From NCBI RefSeq assembly GCF_016937655.1, contig NZ_JAFHKL010000014.1, positions 1 to 64,000 on the forward strand: a stretch of DNA of 64,000 nt. The letters are read 5' to 3'. The first letter of the stretch is position 1. Every line of letters starts with the position of its first letter. A model generated the notes under the pieces. The model worked only from the letters and a program-made list of their open reading frames with translations, searched no databases and was not told where the DNA came from. The stretch is from Chromobacterium alkanivorans. Lineage in GTDB: Bacteria; Pseudomonadota; Gammaproteobacteria; Burkholderiales; Chromobacteriaceae. Positions 10,101 to 17,363 of this stretch are shown piece after piece. A program made the position numbers and the translations under genes.

Positions 10101-11993
10101 GACTTCAGCGTGATCGGCATCGGCGACATGGCCGGCGACGTGTTCGGCAACGGCATGCTGCTGTCCGAGCACATCTGCCTGAAAGCGGCGTTCAACCACT
10201 TGCACATCTTCCTGGACCCGACGCCGGACGCGGCCAAGAGCTACGCCGAACGCGCGCGTCTGTTCCAGCTGCCGCGCTCCAGCTGGACCGATTACAAGCG
10301 CGAGCTGATCTCCAAGGGCGGCGGCATTTTCGAGCGCTCCGCCAAGTCCATCCCGCTGTCTCCGGAAGTGAAGGCCTGGCTGGAGACCGATAAGGACAGC
10401 ATGGCGCCGAACGAGCTGATCCACGAGATCCTCAAGGCCAAGATCGACCTGCTGTACAACGGCGGCATCGGCACCTACGTCAAGGCGTCGACCCAGAGCC
10501 ACGCCGACGCGCGCGACCGCGCCAACGACCCGGTGCGTGTCGACGGCCGCGAATTGCAGGCCCGCGTGGTGGCCGAGGGCGGCAACTTGACGTGCACCCA
10601 ACTGGGACGCGTGGAGTTCGCGCTGAACGGCGGCCGCATCGCCACCGACGCCATCGACAACTCCGCCGGCGTGGATTGCTCCGACCACGAGGTCAACATC
10701 AAGATTCTGTTGGGCGGCGTGATGCAGGCCGGCGACATGACCTTGAAGCAGCGCAATCAGCTGCTGGCGGAAATGACCGACGAGGTGGCGCAGCTGGTGT
10801 TGCGCAACAATATCCAGCAGACCCAGATCCTGGCGATCAAGCGCCAGGAAGCCGCCGCGATGCTGACCACCCATGCGCGCATGATCGCGCACATGGAAAA
10901 AACCGGCGAGCTGAACCGTGAAATCGAGTACCTGCCGTCCGAAACCCAGATCAATGAGCGCCGCCTGGCGCGTCAGGGTCTGACCGTGCCGGAAATCGCG
11001 GTGCTGCTGTCCTACAGCAAGATTTCGCTGGATCAGGCCATCCTGGCCACCGATGTGCCGGACGACGCGGACTTCCTGTCCATCCTGACCAACTACTTCC
11101 CGAAACCGCTGCAACAGCGTTTTGGCGCGCAGATGCAGCAGCATCAGCTGAAGCGCGAGATCATCGCCAACCAGTTGGCCAACCAGATCATCAACCGCAT
11201 GGGCACCACCTTCGTGTTCCGCATGCAGGAAGAGTCTCCGTTCTCCGCCGGCGACATCGCCCGCGCCTGGTGGATCGCCAGCCGCGTGTTCGATGGCGAG
11301 CGTCTGTGGAGCGAGATCGAAGCGTTGGACAACAAGGTGCCGGCGGATCGTCAGGTGGAAATGATGGTGCTGGTGCGTACGCTGGTGGAGCGCGTGACGC
11401 GTTGGGTGTTGCGCAACAAGCGTCCGTTCACCTCGGTGAACGCGGTGATCAAGCAGTACGCCGCCAAGGTGCAGGCGCTGTTGGCGCAGCTGCCCCAGCT
11501 GATCTCCTCCGACAGCTACCCGGCGGTGGCGGCGCTGGAAGCGCGGCTGAGCCAGCCGGGCATGCCGCAGCCGCTGGCGCAAGTGCTGGCGCGCCTGGAG
11601 TTCGCGGTGCCGCTGATGGACATCATCGAGATCAGCGAAGGCAGCAAGCTGCCGCTGGAACTGCTGGCCAAGAACTACTTCCAGTTAGGCCACGCGATGC
11701 AGCTGGATTGGCTGCGCGACGCGATCACCAGCCTGCCGCGCGACAACCGCTGGCAGTCGCTGGCGCGCTCGGCGCTGCGCGACGATCTGTACCGCGTGCA
11801 TCGCAATCTGGCGGGGCAGGCCTTGCAGGACGCCGCCGGCGCGGAAGCCTTTGCGCAGCAGTGGATGGAGAAGCGCCATCACGAAGTGGAGGTATGCGCG
11901 CAGATGTTCGCCGAACTGCAGTCGTTCAGCGTGCTGGACCTGGCGATGTTGTCGGCCGGCATGCGCGAGCTGAGCAACCACCTGCTGTCGTAA
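7182..11993 (+). CDS. gdhB: NAD-specific glutamate dehydrogenase, large 180-kDa class
   Basis: Oxidatively deaminates glutamate to 2-oxoglutarate and ammonia with NAD. The protein has 1603 residues, the usual size of the L_180 class. The N-terminal half holds ACT-like regulatory segments (VIEVVNDDMPFLIDSITMLL near 100). The catalytic domain starts near 730, with RGGLRWSDR and PMGSKGGFVGKQLP near 842-855, and the nucleotide-binding region contains GIGDMAGDVFGNGM near 980. The ATG at 7182 follows an AGAGAAG ribosome site. In Pseudomonas this enzyme serves arginine catabolism through the succinyltransferase pathway and is induced by ArgR. Divergent placement from aotJ-argR fits that. A strong terminator follows. 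Confidence 0.95.
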   Translation: MSLTNKTELASLIADIQAVAETKLSEKEKHQLEPFFPIYFEEAEHADLRQFSSLDLFGAASAHYAFGAKRAGGQHKARIYNPDFERDGWQSTHTVIEVVNDDMPFLIDSITMLLSRHSLNLHLLVHPVLSVGRDKNGVIQEVKRTEDRSLPLESFIHVQIDRVTDPAVLKQLETDLNRVIADIRLVVSDEPKMREVLAVISKDLSQVKGKRAGEAKEAVDFLAWMSKRNFLFMGYCDYDLVRRDGKDSLRIVKHSGLGILQDQGDKEYSASFEQLPQELRELAHLPQLIILNKSQTRSIIHRPAYIDFVGIKRFNDKGEVIGERRFLGLYTASAYQDSPKDVPILRQKVATVVSNCDYVDDSYKSKTLSFVLEAYPRDELFEIPAEVLGPISEGIVSLQERPRVRLFVRKDRYHRYVSCLVYVPRDSFNTEVRLKIEKVLMNAFNGTSAEFSVQISDGSLARVHYIIRTNAAKLPEFHEADIEAEIARLVRGWVEELHQLLVETHGEELGNALFNRYKGAFPVAYREEFAVRNAVLDIQHIESVNADSPLAMKLYRPFHRGASAFNLKLFREGEALGLSASLPILENMGVKVRDEHPYCVLRADGRQVWISDFGLDVGSADEQIASEEVQQDFQELLTQVFAKRCENDGFNRLALVAGLDWREISLVRALAKYLRQGGLTFSQAYIEQCVANYPAITRLLVELFAVRLDPAHADDARADALLAKLREQLDGVANLDEDRILNGFLSVILATRRTNFWQKGADGEFKSYISFKLESNLVPFLPQPRPMFEIWVYSPRVEGVHLRGSKVARGGLRWSDRMEDFRTEVLGLVKAQMVKNSVIVPMGSKGGFVGKQLPAPSDREAFLAEGVACYKIFISALLDVTDNLVNGQIVPPKDVRRLDPDDPYLVVAADKGTATFSDIANGISADYGFWLGDAFASGGSAGYDHKGMGITARGAWESVKRHFRHLGVNTQEQDFSVIGIGDMAGDVFGNGMLLSEHICLKAAFNHLHIFLDPTPDAAKSYAERARLFQLPRSSWTDYKRELISKGGGIFERSAKSIPLSPEVKAWLETDKDSMAPNELIHEILKAKIDLLYNGGIGTYVKASTQSHADARDRANDPVRVDGRELQARVVAEGGNLTCTQLGRVEFALNGGRIATDAIDNSAGVDCSDHEVNIKILLGGVMQAGDMTLKQRNQLLAEMTDEVAQLVLRNNIQQTQILAIKRQEAAAMLTTHARMIAHMEKTGELNREIEYLPSETQINERRLARQGLTVPEIAVLLSYSKISLDQAILATDVPDDADFLSILTNYFPKPLQQRFGAQMQQHQLKREIIANQLANQIINRMGTTFVFRMQEESPFSAGDIARAWWIASRVFDGERLWSEIEALDNKVPADRQVEMMVLVRTLVERVTRWVLRNKRPFTSVNAVIKQYAAKVQALLAQLPQLISSDSYPAVAALEARLSQPGMPQPLAQVLARLEFAVPLMDIIEISEGSKLPLELLAKNYFQLGHAMQLDWLRDAITSLPRDNRWQSLARSALRDDLYRVHRNLAGQALQDAAGAEAFAQQWMEKRHHEVEVCAQMFAELQSFSVLDLAMLSAGMRELSNHLLS

Positions 11994-12020
11994 GCGGCCG
12001 CCTGCGGATCGCGTCAATCG

Positions 12021-12049
12021 AAAACCGGCTCCTTGGAGCCGGTTTTTTT
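12021..12049 (+). terminator. gdhB terminator
   Basis: AACCGGCTCC (12023-12032) pairs with GGAGCCGGTT (12035-12044) over a two-base loop and is followed by a run of T to 12049. Reading the other strand, four T follow, so it may also stop the convergent cyclase gene. Confidence 0.9.
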
Positions 12050-12072
12050 ACGTCGGGCATACGGTCCGGGGC

Positions 12073-13086
12073 TTAGAACAGGTCGATTTCGCCAAAGCGT
12101 TGCGCGCTGTCGAGCTGGCCGCCGGCGACCAGTTCCTCGTAACCGCATACCAGGTTGCGGCCATGCGTCTTGGCGTAATACAAGGCCCGGTCCGCCTGTT
12201 CCACCAACTGCCCCGGCAGCAATTGCGGCAGGATGCGGGTGAAGCCCAGGCTGACGGTCAGGCGGCCCACTTGGGGAAACGAGTATTGTTCGACCCGTTG
12301 GCGGAAGCGTTCCAGCGCCACCGCCGCTTCAGCCGGCGGCAGGCCCTGGAAGATGATGGCGAACTCCTCGCCGCCGTAGCGGAACAGGCTGTCGTCTTCG
12401 CGAAATGACTGCTGCATCAGCTGCGCCAGCAAGAGCAGCACCTCGTCGCCCACCATGTGGCCGAACTGGTCGTTGACCTGCTTGAAATGGTCTACGTCCA
12501 GCAGCGCCAGCGTGCAGGCGTGGTGTTCGCCTGGCGATTGCAATTGCGCCGCCATTAGATTGAACAGCCGCAAATCGAATTTGCGGCGATTGTTCAGCGC
12601 GGTGAGCATGTCGCGGTCCGCCTCGAACAGCAGGCGCAGGAAGTTCTCGTGAATCCTGGCCATGGCCTTCAGCATGGCCTTGTTGACTTTCTGTTCGGCG
12701 GTCACGTGAATGACCAGCAGGGAGACAATGCTGCCCATGCAGCGCAAGGGCAGGCAGAGGCCGTGAGGAATGCGGAAAATGCCGTCGTCCCTGTCCAGCG
12801 CGTTGAGCAGGTCGTAGAGGAAGATCGGAGGCGGCAGCCAGCTGTCGTTGGCGGTTTCGGTAATCTGGGTCTTGCAGTCGACGCTGGCGGCGCTCAGCCG
12901 CCGGCGGGTGTAGGGCACGCCGTTGACCCAGCGACAGGCGAACAACTCCACTTTGTCCACGCGCATCACCTCGACCAGGGTCGAGGCGAGGCTGCTTTCC
13001 AGCATGTCCTGTTCGCGCTGGGAGGTGAGTTCGACGAGATTGTCGAGAATCCGCTTGCTGTCGTCCTCATTGGGGCTTTGCTTCAT
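12073..13086 (-). CDS. GAF-like/GGDEF diguanylate cyclase
   Basis: Soluble protein of 337 residues expected to make cyclic di-GMP. Residues 25-155 look like a GAF-type sensory domain without membrane segments. The GGDEF domain (about 160-330) has the active-site variant GGEEF at 238-242, and an inhibitory I-site RxxD (R229, D232) sits five residues before it. Both the catalytic and feedback sites therefore appear functional. It is convergent with gdhB and 149 bases downstream of dut. The signal sensed is not evident. Confidence 0.9.
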   Translation of the reverse strand: MKQSPNEDDSKRILDNLVELTSQREQDMLESSLASTLVEVMRVDKVELFACRWVNGVPYTRRRLSAASVDCKTQITETANDSWLPPPIFLYDLLNALDRDDGIFRIPHGLCLPLRCMGSIVSLLVIHVTAEQKVNKAMLKAMARIHENFLRLLFEADRDMLTALNNRRKFDLRLFNLMAAQLQSPGEHHACTLALLDVDHFKQVNDQFGHMVGDEVLLLLAQLMQQSFREDDSLFRYGGEEFAIIFQGLPPAEAAVALERFRQRVEQYSFPQVGRLTVSLGFTRILPQLLPGQLVEQADRALYYAKTHGRNLVCGYEELVAGGQLDSAQRFGEIDLF

Positions 13087-13154
13087 GCCGGCGCATCCTT
13101 CTTTGCGAGCGGTGGGAGACAGCGTGGCGCTTCCGGCAGGGTCCGGGGCCCGGC

Positions 13155-13196
13155 GGGAGCCGCGCGCGGCCGTCGCGGCCGCGCGGGATCGCTCCC
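13155..13196. repeat. Large GC-rich hairpin between dut and the cyclase gene
   Basis: Outer arms GGGAGC/GCTCCC enclose GCGGCCG-TCG-CGGCCGC. It lies after the dut stop on the minus strand without a clear T-run. It may be a transcript-end structure for dut or part of the cyclase leader. Confidence 0.45.
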
Positions 13197-13235
13197 CTTA
13201 CGGTGTGAGTATAGGCAATCGCGCGGCGGCCGGCC

Positions 13236-13691
13236 TCAGTTGCGTCCGGTGCTGCCGAAGCCGCCGTCGCCGCGTTCCGAGCTTTCGAAGTCGTCGACGA
13301 TGTTGAAGCCCACCTGGACGATGGGCACGATGATCATCTGCGCGATGCGTTCCAGCGGCGTCAGCCGGAACGGCTCGTGGCCGCGGTTCCATACCGATAC
13401 GAACAACTGGCCCTGGTAGTCGGAATCGATCAGCCCCACCAGATTGCCCAACACGATGCCGTGCTTGTGGCCCAGGCCGGAGCGCGGCAGCAGCATGGCG
13501 GCCAGGTTGGGGTTGGCGATGTGGATGGCCATGCCGGTGGGGATCAACTGGGTTTCGCCCGGGGCGATGGTGATGTCCTGTTCGATGGCGGCGCGCAAGT
13601 CGAGCCCGGCGGAACCCGGAGTCGCGTAATTGGGCAAGTTTTGTTTCAGGCGCGGGTCCAGAATCTTGACGTCAATGACGGGTTTTTTCAT
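13236..13691 (-). CDS. dut: dUTP diphosphatase
   Basis: Hydrolyses dUTP to dUMP and pyrophosphate, keeping uracil out of DNA and feeding dTMP synthesis. The protein has 151 residues, normal for the trimeric enzyme. The five family motifs are visible in order: [40 protein letters not shown] and the C-terminal glycine-rich [10 protein letters not shown]. It lies 48 bases downstream of coaBC on the same strand; the coaBC-dut pairing is widespread in proteobacteria. Confidence 0.95.
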   Translation of the reverse strand: MKKPVIDVKILDPRLKQNLPNYATPGSAGLDLRAAIEQDITIAPGETQLIPTGMAIHIANPNLAAMLLPRSGLGHKHGIVLGNLVGLIDSDYQGQLFVSVWNRGHEPFRLTPLERIAQMIIVPIVQVGFNIVDDFESSERGDGGFGSTGRN

Positions 13692-13739
13692 GAGAGTCCT
13701 TTCTTGGCGGCCGCGCGGGGCGGCCGCGGTGTCGGTTGC

Positions 13740-14924
13740 TTATCGGTTTTGCGGCAACAGCTTGCCCAGGTGCTCGACGATGGCCTTGGCCACCTCCGGC
13801 TTGGGCATGCTGGGCAGCGGATGGGGGCCGTCCCGGTCCAGCAGCACCACCTGATTGTCGTCGGCGCCCATGGCTTGCTGCGCCAGATTGGCCACCAGCA
13901 GCGGCAGTTTCTTGCGCTGGCGCTTGGCTTCGGCGAACTCCAGCAGGTTCTGGCTTTCCGCCGCGAAGCCGACGCAGAACGGGGCGGCGGGCAGGGCGGC
14001 GACGGTGGCGAGGATGTCCGGGTTTTCCTCCAGCTCCAGGGTGGGCGGCGCCGCGCCTTTCTTGATTTTGTGGACGGACGGGTTCTTGACCCGGTAATCG
14101 GCCACCGCCGCGACGGAAATGAAAATATCGCTGCGGCCCACCTCGGCCATCACCGCGTCGTGCATTTGCCGGGCGCTGGCCGCGTCGATGCGGCGCATGC
14201 CCAGCGGAGCCTCCATGCCGGTGGGGCCGGAGATCAGCGTGACCTCGGCGCCGGCGTCGCGGCAGGCGCGCGCCAGCGCGTAGCCCATCTTGCCGGAGCT
14301 GATGTTGGTGATGCCGCGCACGGTGTCTATGGCCTCGTAGCTGGGGCCGGCGGTGAGCAGCACCTTCTTCCCGGCCAGCACCTTGGCGCGGAAAAACCCT
14401 TCCAGCAGTTCCGCGATCTCTTCCGGCTCCAGCATGCGGCCTTCGCCGGTCTCGCCGCAGGCCTGGGCGCCGTTGGCCGGGCCGAAGACGGCGACGCCGT
14501 CGGCGCGCAACTGCGCCACATTGCGCTGATTGGGCGGATTGTCCCACATTTGCCGGTTCATCGCCGGCGCCACGATCAGCGGGCAGGCGCGGGCGGCGGC
14601 CAGCGTGGACAGCAGATCGTCGCAAGCGCCGTGCGCCAGCTTGAACAGGGTGTTGGCGGTGGCGGGCGCGATCAGGAACACATCGGCGCGGCGCGACAGG
14701 TCGATATGGGCCATCGCGTTGCTGGGGCGCTCGTCCCATAGATCGGTGTACACCGCGTGGCCGGACAAGGCCTGGAAGGTGGCCGGAGTCACGAAGCGCG
14801 CGGCCGCTTCCGTCATCACCACTTCCACGCTGTGGCCGGCTTTGACGAGAAGGCGGGTCAGCTCCGCCGCCTTGTAGGCGGCGACGCCGCCGGTAATGCC
14901 TAGCAGGATTTTCTTGCTTGTCAT
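13740..14924 (-). CDS. coaBC: Bifunctional phosphopantothenoylcysteine decarboxylase/synthetase
   Basis: Two-domain coenzyme A biosynthesis enzyme of 394 residues. The N-terminal flavoprotein CoaC domain (about 1-190) begins KKILLGITGGVAAYKAAEL and has the PAMNRQMWDNP motif of the decarboxylase. The C-terminal CoaB synthetase domain (about 190-394) contains the AGPSYEAIDTVRGITN-SSGKMGYALA region. CoaB joins cysteine to 4-phosphopantothenate using CTP, and CoaC removes the carboxyl group. It is divergent from radC across 157 bases and probably forms an operon with dut. Confidence 0.95.
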   Translation of the reverse strand: MTSKKILLGITGGVAAYKAAELTRLLVKAGHSVEVVMTEAAARFVTPATFQALSGHAVYTDLWDERPSNAMAHIDLSRRADVFLIAPATANTLFKLAHGACDDLLSTLAAARACPLIVAPAMNRQMWDNPPNQRNVAQLRADGVAVFGPANGAQACGETGEGRMLEPEEIAELLEGFFRAKVLAGKKVLLTAGPSYEAIDTVRGITNISSGKMGYALARACRDAGAEVTLISGPTGMEAPLGMRRIDAASARQMHDAVMAEVGRSDIFISVAAVADYRVKNPSVHKIKKGAAPPTLELEENPDILATVAALPAAPFCVGFAAESQNLLEFAEAKRQRKKLPLLVANLAQQAMGADDNQVVLLDRDGPHPLPSMPKPEVAKAIVEHLGKLLPQNR

Positions 14925-15081
14925 GGACTTGTCGCAACAGGCGGTAAATGTCCAATTTTAGCGGATTTCCACGGACTGGGCGCGCTGGCCGGCATGCGGC
15001 TTCGATGATATGGTAGGCCATGCTTCATCGCGTTTGGTCTGACCCTGAAAACAGTGCTATAGCCAGAGAAGGAGCGTGCAG

Positions 15082-15756
15082 ATGTCTATCGCCCGTTGGC
15101 CGGAGGCCGAGCGTCCCCGTGAAAAGCTGTTGGCCCAGGGAGCGGCGGCCTTGTCGGACTCCGAATTGCTGGCCATCTTTCTGCGCACCGGCATGCAGGG
15201 CTTGAGCGCGGTGGAGATGGCCAGGCAATTGATGCTGGACTTCGGCTCGCTGTCCGGCTTGCTCAACGCCAGTTTCGATGAATTTCGCGCGCGCCGGGGG
15301 CTGGGCGCGGCCAAGTACGCGCAGTTGATGGCTTGCAAGGAATTGGCGCAGCGCGCCTTGGCGGAGGACATGAGCCTGACCGACGCCTTGCGCAACCCGC
15401 GGCAGGTGCGCGATTTCCTGAGGCTGGCGATTGCGGGCAAGGACGTGGAGGTGTTCGTCGCGGTATTCCTGACCGTGCAAAATCGGGTCATTGCGGTAGA
15501 AGAGCTGTTTCGCGGCACCCTGACCGAAACCCGGGTCTATCCGCGCGAGTTGGTGCGGCGGGCTCTGGCCAATAACGCGGCGGGGGTGATCATTGCCCAT
15601 AACCATCCATCCGGCGTGTGCGAACCATCCGCCGCCGATCATTCTCTAACCAATACATTAAAAGCCGCGCTGCAGTTGGTCGATATAAGGTTGCTGGATC
15701 ATTTCGTCGTGACCGGCGCGCGCGCGGAGTCGTTTGCCGAGCGCGGCTGGCTGTAG
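15082..15756 (+). CDS. radC: RadC family JAB-domain protein
   Basis: Protein of 224 residues. An N-terminal helix-hairpin-helix-like part is followed by the JAB/MPN domain, whose metal motif HNHPSG (about 173-178) and following S and D (SAADHSLT) are intact. The ATG at 15082 is preferred to the GTG six bases before it because GAAGGAG at 15067-15073 is well spaced and family members start MSIxxWPExERPREKLL. Despite the name, a role in DNA repair is not established; the family looks like metal-dependent hydrolases. Confidence 0.9.
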   Translation: MSIARWPEAERPREKLLAQGAAALSDSELLAIFLRTGMQGLSAVEMARQLMLDFGSLSGLLNASFDEFRARRGLGAAKYAQLMACKELAQRALAEDMSLTDALRNPRQVRDFLRLAIAGKDVEVFVAVFLTVQNRVIAVEELFRGTLTETRVYPRELVRRALANNAAGVIIAHNHPSGVCEPSAADHSLTNTLKAALQLVDIRLLDHFVVTGARAESFAERGWL

Positions 15757-15856
15757 GCGTCGAGACGTTGCAAGGAGCGCTCGCGACGTTCGTAACCGGC
15801 ACCGCGTTTGCTGTCTTGTTGGACCTTGTCTCTCACCGCATCATTAGGAGGTCGCC

Positions 15857-16108
15857 ATGAACATCCTGCGTCTGCTGAATGAGTCCGACTATATTCAGGT
15901 TAACAATCAGTTCGTGAAGCCGGATTTCCATACGGCTTCCGAAGAGTTTTCCGATGACGACGATGTGGTGCTGGAAGCCAATCTGGACGGCCAGGAGCTG
16001 GTGTTGACCGTGGCGGATCTGGAGGAGGCGACGCCGCTGGCCGATGGCGGTTTCTGGTTGGAAGGCGTTGGCTATTTGCGTTTCCTGTCGCAGCAGAATC
16101 TGCATTGA
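15857..16108 (+). CDS. Small acidic protein of unknown function
   Basis: An 83-residue soluble protein, strongly acidic in the middle (EEFSDDDDVVLEANLDG). An AGGAGG ribosome site lies at about 15846-15851, well placed for this ATG, which supports real translation. No signal peptide, membrane segment or known motif is visible. Alternating acidic and hydrophobic residues suggest a compact beta-rich fold, but this is a guess. It follows radC by 100 bases on the same strand. A 9-base-stem hairpin (CAGGCCCGG/CCGGGCCTG, 16133-16156) lies downstream and may end its transcript. Confidence 0.75.
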   Translation: MNILRLLNESDYIQVNNQFVKPDFHTASEEFSDDDDVVLEANLDGQELVLTVADLEEATPLADGGFWLEGVGYLRFLSQQNLH

Positions 16109-16132
16109 GCCTCTCCGAGGCGTGGTGACCGC

Positions 16133-16156
16133 AGGCCCGGCGATGTCCGGGCCTGT
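16133..16156 (+). terminator. Hairpin after the small acidic gene
   Basis: CAGGCCCGG and CCGGGCCTG form a perfect 9-base stem around CGATGT. There is no T-run, so an intrinsic terminator is uncertain. Confidence 0.4.
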
Positions 16157-16264
16157 CGCATTGTTGGACCTTCCCGCGATTCCGCTTGATTTGGCTCAAA
16201 TAGCGACCGGGGTTAAAGCTGTTACAGTGCGGTGTTTATTTGATAGTCATATTCGGGTGGCCGC

Positions 16265-16642
16265 ATGGAACAGATCAAAGTAGGCATGATAGGCGCGGGC
16301 GAAACCGGAACGCCGCTGTTGCGGCAGCTGTTGGACGCGCCGTTCGTCGGGATGGTGGGCGTCGCGGATTTGAACCTGGATTCCCCGGGCATTCTGCTGG
16401 CGCAGCAGCGAGGCATTTCCGTCACCGACAATTTCATCGAGCTGGCCGAGCAGGGCAGCAGCATCGACATCATCATCGACGTGACCGGCTCGCGCAAAGT
16501 ACGCGAGGATTTGCGTCGCTACATGCAGTTTTCCGGCAATACCCATACGGTGATCGTTCACGAGCGCGTCGCCTTGCTGATGCTGTCTCTGGGCGCGGGC
16601 AAGCTGGTGACGACCCGGCATGACGATTCGCTGGCGTATTGA
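16265..16642 (+). CDS. Stand-alone Rossmann-fold NAD(P)-binding protein
   Basis: A 125-residue protein that is only a nucleotide-binding domain. It opens MEQIKVGMIGAGETGTPLLR with the GxGxxG dinucleotide motif at about 10-15, followed by GVADLNLDSPGILLAQQRGI and DIIIDVTGSRKVRE, the pattern of GFO/IDH or acetaldehyde/homoserine dehydrogenase N-terminal domains. The catalytic domain of such enzymes is absent, and the gene ends cleanly before a strong terminator, so it does not look like a fresh truncation. The same kind of domain occurs fused to PAS/histidine kinases in other bacteria, so a redox or ligand-sensing role is possible. Function is unknown. Confidence 0.75.
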   Translation: MEQIKVGMIGAGETGTPLLRQLLDAPFVGMVGVADLNLDSPGILLAQQRGISVTDNFIELAEQGSSIDIIIDVTGSRKVREDLRRYMQFSGNTHTVIVHERVALLMLSLGAGKLVTTRHDDSLAY

Positions 16643-16695
16643 TTGAGAAATCCAGGATTTGACTGGCGGGCAGCTGGTTGAATTTTGAGGACGCT

Positions 16696-16721
16696 GGGGG
16701 GCTTTCGCCCCCCTTTTTTTT
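16696..16721 (+). terminator. Terminator after the Rossmann-fold gene
   Basis: GGGGGGC pairs with GCCCCCC over TTTC and eight T follow (16714-16721). Confidence 0.9.
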
Positions 16722-16881
16722 ATCATTGGCCATCCTTCCCTCCGTTTGATCAGACCGCTAATCCATCCCTATTGTGCATGCCATAGTGCTATATCTTTAT
16801 TTAGGTATGGCGATACACATATCCTGATTCCCGGGCAACGCATCCGGGTGCGGCTGTAGTTTCCATTCGACGGGGGTATTC

Positions 16882-17346
16882 ATGCAGACGTCTTTCATGG
16901 CGAGACGAACCTTGATGTTCGGCCTCAGCTTCAGCTTGTTTTCCAGTCCCGTGTCGGCCACCTTGGGGCAGCCCTTGCCGGCCGGTCGCGAGCTCGTCGC
17001 TCCGCAAGCGCTGGCCTTGAAGGCCGCGCCGCCGGCGCTCTATTCCGTGGCGCAGAGCCGGGACGAGACCGGCCGCGTTATCCGCGAGTTCGCCCGGCAG
17101 GCGGACGGCGTGGTGTTCGCGGTGGCGTGGCAGGGGCCGGCGCTGCCGGACATGAGGCAGCTGCTTGGCGATTACTTCTCCAGCTATGTGTCCTCGCAAC
17201 AGTCCAATCGCGCCGGCTTGAATCGCCTGGAGGGGCGAGGACCGGGGCTGACGGTGATTTCCGCCGGGCGCGCTCGCGCCTTCTTCGGTTTGGCCTATGT
17301 GCCCGCGCTGGTGCCGGCGGGTCTCGACATCGATCAACTCAAATAA
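16882..17346 (+). CDS. DUF2844 domain secreted protein
   Basis: A 154-residue exported protein. A signal peptide ends near residue 26 (FSLFSSPVSA), and the mature part opens TLGQPLPAGRE. The family pattern is visible in YSVAQSRDETGRVIREFA, VVFAVAWQGPALPDMRQLLGDYF and the SNRAGLNRL segment. Its biochemical function is unknown. It lies 17 bases before a DUF3443 lipoprotein gene on the same strand, and the two families commonly occur together in betaproteobacteria, so they probably act together at the cell envelope. Confidence 0.8.
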   Translation: MQTSFMARRTLMFGLSFSLFSSPVSATLGQPLPAGRELVAPQALALKAAPPALYSVAQSRDETGRVIREFARQADGVVFAVAWQGPALPDMRQLLGDYFSSYVSSQQSNRAGLNRLEGRGPGLTVISAGRARAFFGLAYVPALVPAGLDIDQLK

Positions 17347-17363
17347 TCCGGGCGGGGTGCGAG

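Noticed and set aside
7899-11582. 1227-codon open frame antisense to gdhB
   Set aside because: Mirror frame of a GC-rich gene; the His/Gln/Ala-rich product is typical of antisense shadows and gdhB is unmistakable on the other strand.
13198-13392. Small minus-strand frame between dut and the cyclase gene
   Set aside because: Most of it is a shadow of dut in another frame, with no ribosome site.
17127-17363. Longer N-terminus for the DUF3443 lipoprotein
   Set aside because: It overlaps the DUF2844 gene out of frame and would bury the lipoprotein signal peptide that starts at 17364.
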